A stretch of DNA of 64,000 bases from contig JAGIAZ010000012.1 of assembly GCA_017744605.1 (NCBI GenBank), forward strand, positions 1-64,000, written 5' to 3'. Origin of the DNA: Sphingobium sp. (GTDB lineage: Bacteria > Pseudomonadota > Alphaproteobacteria > Sphingomonadales > Sphingomonadaceae). Below are positions 59,426 to 64,000 of this stretch, in pieces; positions within the stretch are counted from its first letter, which is position 1; each line of letters begins with the position of its first letter. Made by a program: the position numbers and the translations under genes. The notes beneath the pieces were generated by a model that was not told where the DNA came from, made no database searches, and was given only the letters and a program-made list of their open reading frames with translations.

Positions 59426-59594
59426 CCGCAGATATCGGCTTATCCGCGAGAGAAGCGGATTATCCATCCGCCTCGCCTCGCCGCGCATGATCGGCATGAA
59501 GCAGCCGCAAGGCTGCGCAATCCGCTGGACTTCGGCGCGGCAACATGGACAAGGTCGCGTTCGCACCGATTCTCATTTCGGGAACACCACCGCC

Positions 59595-60023
59595 ATGCCG
59601 GCCGATCTTTTCGACGACCACCGCGCGATCGTCGCGATCGCGGAGGATTTGCTGCAACTGGTGCGCCAGACTCCGCGTCCTGGCCCGGCTGTATTGGCGG
59701 AGGTCCGCACGCGGCTTGGCAGCCGCACAGCCCAGCATTTGCGCGACGAGGACGCGATGATCATCCGCCCGCTGTTCGGCAGCGGACGGATCGACGAGCT
59801 GCCGAAGGCGCAGGCCGCCATTGCCGCCATCCGGGAAGCGCGCGCCCATTATTCCAACCATGTCGGCAAATGGACGCTGGCGTCGATCCAGTCCGATTGG
59901 GATGGCTATGCGGACGCGCTGGTCGAGATGATCCGTCATCTGAAGCAGCTGATCGACCATGAAGAGCGCGATCTCTACTGGCCGGCGCTGCGCCTGCTCG
60001 GGCAGGACACACAGCGCGCCTGA
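59595..60023 (+). CDS. Hemerythrin-like domain protein (second copy)
   Basis: The 142-residue helical protein has His/Glu motifs fitting a hemerythrin bundle: DLFDDHRAIV, TAQHLRDEDAMI, ARAHYSNHVGKW and LKQLIDHEERDLYWPAL. It could bind a di-iron centre and sense or carry O2 or NO. ATG 59595 is preferred. It is unlike the first copy in most positions and is encoded between rdgB and hemW. Confidence 0.78.
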   Translation: MPADLFDDHRAIVAIAEDLLQLVRQTPRPGPAVLAEVRTRLGSRTAQHLRDEDAMIIRPLFGSGRIDELPKAQAAIAAIREARAHYSNHVGKWTLASIQSDWDGYADALVEMIRHLKQLIDHEERDLYWPALRLLGQDTQRA

Positions 60024-60067
60024 ATTGCGGACCTGACAAAAACGCCGGTTGCGCTACAAGCGCGCCC

Positions 60068-61216
60068 ATGGCCGCCGCCCTTCCCCTCGCGCTCTATATT
60101 CACTGGCCGTTCTGCGTCTCCAAATGCCCTTATTGCGACTTCAACAGCCATGTTCGCGAGCAGGTGGACCAGGCGCGGTGGCGCGCTGCGCTGCTCGCCG
60201 ACCTGCGCCATGAGGCCAGCCTGACCGCAGGCCGCACGCTCGGCTCGATCTTCTTCGGCGGCGGCACGCCTTCGCTCATGCAGCCCGCGACGGTCGCCGC
60301 GCTGATCGAAGCCGCATCGCGGCACTGGGCCCTGGCGGACGGCATCGAGATCACGATGGAGGCCAATCCCAACAGCGCCGAGGCCGCGCGCTTCGCCGAT
60401 GTCGCGGCGGCTGGCGTCAATCGCCTGTCGCTCGGCCTGCAAGCGCTCGACGACGAGGCCCTGCGATTCCTGGGCCGCGCGCACGATGTCCGCGAAGGAC
60501 GGACCGCGCTCGATGCCGCCCAGCGCGCCGTGGATCGGGTCTCCATCGATCTCATCTATGCGCGGCCGGACCAGGGCGCAGCCGACTGGGCAGCGGAACT
60601 TGCCCAGGCGCTGTCCTTCGGCACCGAGCATCTCTCGCTCTACCAGCTCACCATCGAGCCGGGCACGCGCTTCGAGACGGACGTGCGCCGAGGTGCCATG
60701 ACGCCCGCCGACCCGGATCACGCCGCAAGCCTGTACGAGTTGACGCAGGCCATGACCGAAGCCGCCGGCCGCCCCGCCTATGAAGTCTCGAACCATGCCG
60801 CGCCGGGCGCGGAAAGCCGGCACAATCTCGCTTACTGGCGCTATGCCGATTATGCCGGCATCGGCCCCGGCGCCCATGGCCGGCGCGGCGCCCTCGCCAC
60901 CACACGCCACAAGAAGCCCGAAAACTGGCTCGCCGCGCTCGACCGCAACGGCCACGGCCTGCAGGAAGAACGCCCCCTGCCCCCACAAGAGCGCGCCGGC
61001 GAAGCCCTGATGATGGGGCTGCGGCTAGCGGAGGGCGTCGACTTGACGGACATTGCCGAACGCACGGGCATCGCACAGGACGCGCTCGTCGATAGAATGG
61101 CCGTCGACCGTCTCGCCGCCCACGGCCTGCTCGCGCGCGAGGGCCAGCGTCTCGCCGTCACGCCGCAAGGCATGCTCCTGTTGGACGGCATCCTCGGCGA
61201 GATCGTTGCCGTCTAA
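60068..61216 (+). CDS. hemW: Radical SAM heme chaperone HemW
   Basis: The 382-residue HemW-type protein has the radical SAM cluster motif CVSKCPYC (Cx3Cx2C) in YIHWPFCVSKCPYCDFNSH (in parts), FFGGGTPSLM, TMEANPNS, RLSLGLQALDD and the C-terminal YADYAGIGPGAHGRRG domain. HemW inserts heme into target enzymes. The stop overlaps the end of a truncated DUF445 copy on the other strand. Confidence 0.94.
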   Translation: MAAALPLALYIHWPFCVSKCPYCDFNSHVREQVDQARWRAALLADLRHEASLTAGRTLGSIFFGGGTPSLMQPATVAALIEAASRHWALADGIEITMEANPNSAEAARFADVAAAGVNRLSLGLQALDDEALRFLGRAHDVREGRTALDAAQRAVDRVSIDLIYARPDQGAADWAAELAQALSFGTEHLSLYQLTIEPGTRFETDVRRGAMTPADPDHAASLYELTQAMTEAAGRPAYEVSNHAAPGAESRHNLAYWRYADYAGIGPGAHGRRGALATTRHKKPENWLAALDRNGHGLQEERPLPPQERAGEALMMGLRLAEGVDLTDIAERTGIAQDALVDRMAVDRLAAHGLLAREGQRLAVTPQGMLLLDGILGEIVAV

Positions 61217-61299
61217 AGCAGCACATCCACCATGTGGATCGTCACGCCGACGAGACCGCCGACCAGCATGCCGTTGATGCGGCCATATTGGAGATCGCG
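61213..61299 (-). pseudogene. Truncated 3' end of a DUF445 gene
   Basis: Read on the minus strand this encodes RDLQYGRINGMLVGGLVG followed by a short hydrophobic tail VTIHMVDVLL and a TAG stop, 29 codons including the stop. It aligns with the last residues of the complete DUF445 gene at 62581-63834 (RDLQYIRINGTLVGGLVG...). The frame breaks upstream at an in-frame stop after position 61299. At DNA level the two copies look about 80% alike, so this is not a recent copy. Confidence 0.85.
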
Positions 61300-61302
61300 C
61301 TT

Positions 61303-61533
61303 TTATCGAGTTGGCGGGAGGCCATGCGTAAGCATGGCCACATCGCATTGCAGCGCCAGGCAGAGGCGACAAAGCACGGCGAAGGTAATGTTCCGTTCAC
61401 CGCGCTCGATTGCGCCGAAATAAGAACGGTCCACGTCGGCGACCAGGGCAAGCTCCTCCTGCGTCAGGCGCGTGCGTTTGCGCTGCGCCCTTATCCTGTT
61501 TCCCAGTTCTCGAAGGATCGCCTTCTCGTCCAT
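61303..61533 (-). CDS. XRE-family helix-turn-helix regulator
   Basis: The 76-residue protein is nearly all helix-turn-helix: LGNRIRAQRKRTRLTQEELALVADVDRSYFGAIERGERNITFAVLCRL, cited as LTQEELALVADVDRSYFGAI. No other domain is present, so it would act as a dimeric repressor. It is divergent from the first two-Cys paralog across 118 bases and probably controls that pair. It begins only 3 bases from the DUF445 remnant. Confidence 0.85.
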   Translation of the reverse strand: MDEKAILRELGNRIRAQRKRTRLTQEELALVADVDRSYFGAIERGERNITFAVLCRLCLALQCDVAMLTHGLPPTR

Positions 61534-61651
61534 CGGACATGATAGGCCGCAAATGAGGACTTTCAGTCCACGGTCTATTATATCTCTTTTTTAAGGAATT
61601 CTCCCTACGAAGGCTGACGACGAATGTGCTTTTGAAAAGGAGAAGTGCACC

Positions 61652-62020
61652 ATGTCGGCCGAGTTTAGTGGGGAAATATGGCGCCGTTACAGTCTGGCGA
61701 CTCTTGCGCTGACCATGGTCGCCGCGCCGGGATTCGCTGCGAGCGAGCCGGGCGTTAATGTGGTGACTCATCGGTTCAACAGTTGGGATTTCTTACCCTC
61801 GGGTCCTGTAACGGATGCGATTTTGAACGGCGAGAAGCACGTTCGGAAAAAGGCTGGCAAGATACTGGTGGAAGGCGATTGCAGCGAGGCCAGAAAATAT
61901 GCCTTGAGGAAAGGCCGGTTCGATGTCGCTAGCGCGGTCGACCGGCAGTGCAGCCCGGATGGCCGCTCGGCATCAGAGTTCACGCCTGCTTCGCCGCCGC
62001 CGGTGGACTGGCAGCCTTGA
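61652..62020 (+). CDS. Small exported two-cysteine protein (paralog 1)
   Basis: The 122-residue protein has a signal peptide (SLATLALTMVAAPGFAAS) and a mature core EPGVNVVTHRFNSWDF, DAILNGEKHVRKKAG, YALRKGRFDVA and AVDRQC. Two mature Cys (GDC and RQC) could form a disulfide. The C-terminal tail is Pro/Ser-rich. AAGGAG precedes ATG 61652. It is a tandem duplicate of the next gene; I recognise no family. Confidence 0.78.
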   Translation: MSAEFSGEIWRRYSLATLALTMVAAPGFAASEPGVNVVTHRFNSWDFLPSGPVTDAILNGEKHVRKKAGKILVEGDCSEARKYALRKGRFDVASAVDRQCSPDGRSASEFTPASPPPVDWQP

Positions 62021-62046
62021 GTGTGCCGTCAAAGGAGTCATGCGCC

Positions 62047-62487
62047 ATGCAGATTAAGCTCCGTGGGGGAAAATGGCGTTGTTATAGTCTGTTGGCCTTT
62101 GCGCTGACCATGGTCGCCGCGCCAGGGTTCTCCGCGAGCGAGCCGGGTGTTAACGTGGTGACTCATCGGTTCAACAGCTGGGATTTCTCTCCATTAGGTC
62201 CGATAGTGGATGCGATTTTAAACGGTGAGAAGCATGTTCGGAAAAAGGCCGGTAGCATGCTGGCGGATGGTGATTGCGGCGGGGCGAAGGATTATGCCTT
62301 GAGGAAGGGCCGATTCGATGTCGCCGACGCAGTCGACCGGCATTGCAGCGCGGAGCGTGCAAGGCGCGCGCTCGCCATGATCCCTATTTCACGCCGCGTT
62401 TATCTGCCGCCACGAGCAGTCCCCGCACGGCCGTCATTGGTCGCGCCCGTGGTCATCAATGACTATTCGGTGCCGACGCAGCGGTAG
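62047..62487 (+). CDS. Small exported two-cysteine protein (paralog 2)
   Basis: The 146-residue paralog has a signal (LLAFALTMVAAPGFSAS), the same core EPGVNVVTHRFNSWDF, DAILNGEKHVRKKAG, GDC and AVDRHC, and a longer basic/Pro-rich C-terminus ending SVPTQR. AAGGAG precedes ATG 62047. The core is nearly identical to paralog 1 but the C-terminal tails differ completely, suggesting different partners or surface exposure. Function is unknown. Confidence 0.78.
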   Translation: MQIKLRGGKWRCYSLLAFALTMVAAPGFSASEPGVNVVTHRFNSWDFSPLGPIVDAILNGEKHVRKKAGSMLADGDCGGAKDYALRKGRFDVADAVDRHCSAERARRALAMIPISRRVYLPPRAVPARPSLVAPVVINDYSVPTQR

Positions 62488-62546
62488 GAGCGAAACGCGC
62501 GGTCTTTCGTAGGGTTGCCTGTGAGCCTGGCAGCCTGCCTCACATC

Positions 62547-62572
62547 GTCATTCCGGCGTTCGTGGGAATGAC
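62547..62572. repeat. Short inverted repeat GTCATTCC/GGAATGAC
   Basis: GTCATTCC (62547-62554) and GGAATGAC (62565-62572) are perfect 8-bp arms around GGCGTTCGTG. This is a third kind of small palindromic repeat in the window. It lies just before the end of the DUF445 gene. Confidence 0.6.
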
Positions 62573-62580
62573 AAAAATGA

Positions 62581-63834
62581 TCAGAACAGCACATCCACCG
62601 CATGAATGGCGAGGCCCACCAGTCCGCCGACCAGCGTGCCGTTGATGCGGATATATTGGAGATCGCGGCCGACGGCGTTTTCGAGGCGGTCGGTGACCGT
62701 CTGCGCGTCCCAGCCGCGCACCGTCTCGGAGACGAGCTTCACGATGCCGTCGCCGTAGCGCGCCGCCGATCCCGCAGCGACGCGCCGCACGAACCGGTTG
62801 ACCAGCGCCTTGAGATGGGGGTCGTCGCGCAGCGTCACGCCGATCTGGCGCAGCGCCTCACCGAGCTTTCCGGCGAGCGCCGCATCGGGGTCGCGGGCCG
62901 CCCTCAGCAGGCTCTCGCGCAGCTGCTGCCACAGCCCGTCGAGCCAGCGCTGCATGGCCGGATTGGCGACGATCTCGTCCCGGATGCGGTCCACGCGCGC
63001 CTGCATCTCCGCGTCGTGCTGGAGATCGAAGGCGAGCGTCATCAACCCCTCCTCCACCTTGACGCGCAGCCGGTGATCGGGATCGTCGGCCGCTTCCTTG
63101 AGCATGTTGTCGAGCCCGGTGATGATGGCGTTGGCGAGCGTCTCGTCGAGGCCCGTCCAGCGCACGATCGCGTTCGCGCGCTCATGCACCATCTGGTGGA
63201 TCAGCGCCCGGTTCTCCTCCAGCACCTGCGCCAGCCAGCGGATGATGCTGTCCATCACCGGCTGGTGGCGGCCTTCCTTCATCGCGGCCGTGAGCAGCTG
63301 GCCGAGGATCGGCGCGAATTTCATCTGGCCGAGGCGCTGCGCGATCGCCGTCTTGGCGACGCCACCCAGCCGCTCGTCGTCGAGGGCGTCCAGCACGTCG
63401 GCGATGAGACGCGAGGCGCCCCGCCGCAGCCGCAGGTCGCCTTCATTGGGCGTGGCGAGCAGCCGGCCGGCCGCGCCGGCAACGTCGATCCGCCCCATGC
63501 GCCGCGCCACCACCTGCGACGTCAGGAAATTATCGCGCAGGAAGTTCGCCAGCGTCTGCCCGATGCGATCCTTGTTGCGCGGAATGATAGCCGTGTGCGG
63601 GATCGGTACGCCCAGCGGATGCCGGAACAAGGCGGTGACGGCGAACCAGTCGGCGAGGCCGCCGACCATCGCCGCCTCCGCAAAGGCCCGCACGAAACCG
63701 ATTGCGGGATGGGCGGACTCGAATGCGCGGGCCGTCGCATAGATCGCCGCCATCACGACCAGCATGCCGGTCGCGATCCGGCGCATCCGGCGTCCACCGT
63801 TTCCGGCGCCGTCTCGTGCCGGCAGCGCTTTCAT
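62581..63834 (-). CDS. DUF445 domain-containing membrane protein
   Basis: The 417-residue protein has an N-terminal membrane region (about 15-75; ATGMLVVMAAIYATAR; AAMVGGLADWFAVTALFRHPLG) and a long charged helical middle. It closes with a C-terminal membrane helix after YIRINGTLVGGLVG. DUF445 proteins are inner-membrane proteins of unknown function. A diverged copy of its last 28 codons exists at 61213-61299. The start may be ATG 63834 or a later Met (MRRIATGML). Confidence 0.88.
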   Translation of the reverse strand: MKALPARDGAGNGGRRMRRIATGMLVVMAAIYATARAFESAHPAIGFVRAFAEAAMVGGLADWFAVTALFRHPLGVPIPHTAIIPRNKDRIGQTLANFLRDNFLTSQVVARRMGRIDVAGAAGRLLATPNEGDLRLRRGASRLIADVLDALDDERLGGVAKTAIAQRLGQMKFAPILGQLLTAAMKEGRHQPVMDSIIRWLAQVLEENRALIHQMVHERANAIVRWTGLDETLANAIITGLDNMLKEAADDPDHRLRVKVEEGLMTLAFDLQHDAEMQARVDRIRDEIVANPAMQRWLDGLWQQLRESLLRAARDPDAALAGKLGEALRQIGVTLRDDPHLKALVNRFVRRVAAGSAARYGDGIVKLVSETVRGWDAQTVTDRLENAVGRDLQYIRINGTLVGGLVGLAIHAVDVLF

Positions 63835-63909
63835 CGTGTCTCGCGCATCCTCATTCTGGCATCGTCATGAAGCCGGAACGGCCAGCTGGCAAGTTCGCTT
63901 CCGTCCCTT

Positions 63910-64000
63910 CTACTCGGCCGGCTGGGTCGCCGGATCGTGGGATGCCGGGCCCTGGTAGGTCAGCAGGCGCTTGCGCAGCCATGGGCCGATCTTCTTCTCG
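63910..64000 (-). CDS. C-terminal fragment of an unidentified gene (partial)
   Basis: A minus-strand frame runs from the window edge to the stop at 63910-63912, encoding about 29 residues: EKKIGPWLRKRLL and then a polar tail TYQGPASHDPATQPAE. The Pro/Ala-rich polar end suggests a disordered C-terminus after a basic helix. No family can be named from this much. Confidence 0.5.
   Translation of the reverse strand, partial: EKKIGPWLRKRLLTYQGPASHDPATQPAE

Overview
The window is a GC-rich chromosomal stretch whose content points to an alphaproteobacterium of the sphingomonad group. The pointers are the lignin aryl-ether genes ligD, ligF and ligE, paired TonB-dependent receptors, a PEPxxWA-CTERM protein, GapR (DUF2312), DUF2794, DUF1244 and YkgO-type L36. 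Genes are tightly packed with many 4-bp start/stop overlaps. I see no rRNA, tRNA, CRISPR array, insertion sequence or phage gene. Mobile-looking DNA is limited to short palindromic intergenic repeats and one small accessory insert near the right end. All names rest on reading the translations; no database search was run.

Layout: 1-2.4 kb is the end of a phosphate regulon operon (pstA-pstB-phoU-phoB). 2.4-10.9 kb holds housekeeping and small genes: YceI, a nuclease-like protein, a cupin, DUF2794-cysE, a TauE/SafE transporter, oxyR with twin LysR-type boxes, moaE-moaD, pgsA and an LplT-like MFS protein. 11.1-14.9 kb is a Slam surface-lipoprotein locus: a TbpB-like lipoprotein on a long Thr-Pro stalk, its outer-membrane Slam exporter and a small exported third protein. 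14.9-16.4 kb has two tandem exported methyltransferase-like proteins. 16.5-20.7 kb is a glycan or glycolipid cluster (deacetylase, two GT4 glycosyltransferases, a membrane protein). 21.4-28.4 kb, all on the minus strand, is a lignin beta-aryl-ether block: ligD-ligF-ligE followed by two tandem TonB-dependent receptors.

28.5-39.4 kb is a complete glycogen operon, glgP-glgB-glgC-glgA-pgm-glgX, with gpmA just upstream. 40-43 kb has a dienelactone hydrolase, an M14 peptidase and a DUF4136 lipoprotein. 43.2-47.3 kb has the zinc-free L36 gene, a TetR regulator divergent from a VanA-like Rieske oxygenase plus NTF2-like partner, an unannotated 58-residue ORF, and a MetE-like gene behind a perfect 22-bp palindrome. 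47.4-54.2 kb has pyk, DUF1244, hemerythrin, asd behind a candidate leader-peptide attenuator, a PEP-CTERM protein, gapR, YbjQ, an SDR and a GNAT enzyme. 54-57.8 kb reads hrcA-grpE-(frameshifted epimerase)-O-methyltransferase. 57.8-61.2 kb has rph, rdgB, a second hemerythrin and hemW. 61.2-62.6 kb is an accessory insert carrying an XRE regulator divergent from two tandem small exported two-cysteine paralogs, bounded by a diverged copy of the 3' end of the adjacent DUF445 gene.

The most interesting systems are the ligDFE/receptor block (oxidation and glutathione-dependent cleavage of lignin dimers with probable dedicated uptake), the Slam locus, the XRE/two-cysteine paralog insert, and the candidate regulatory RNA and operator sites upstream of asd, the MetE-like gene and oxyR.
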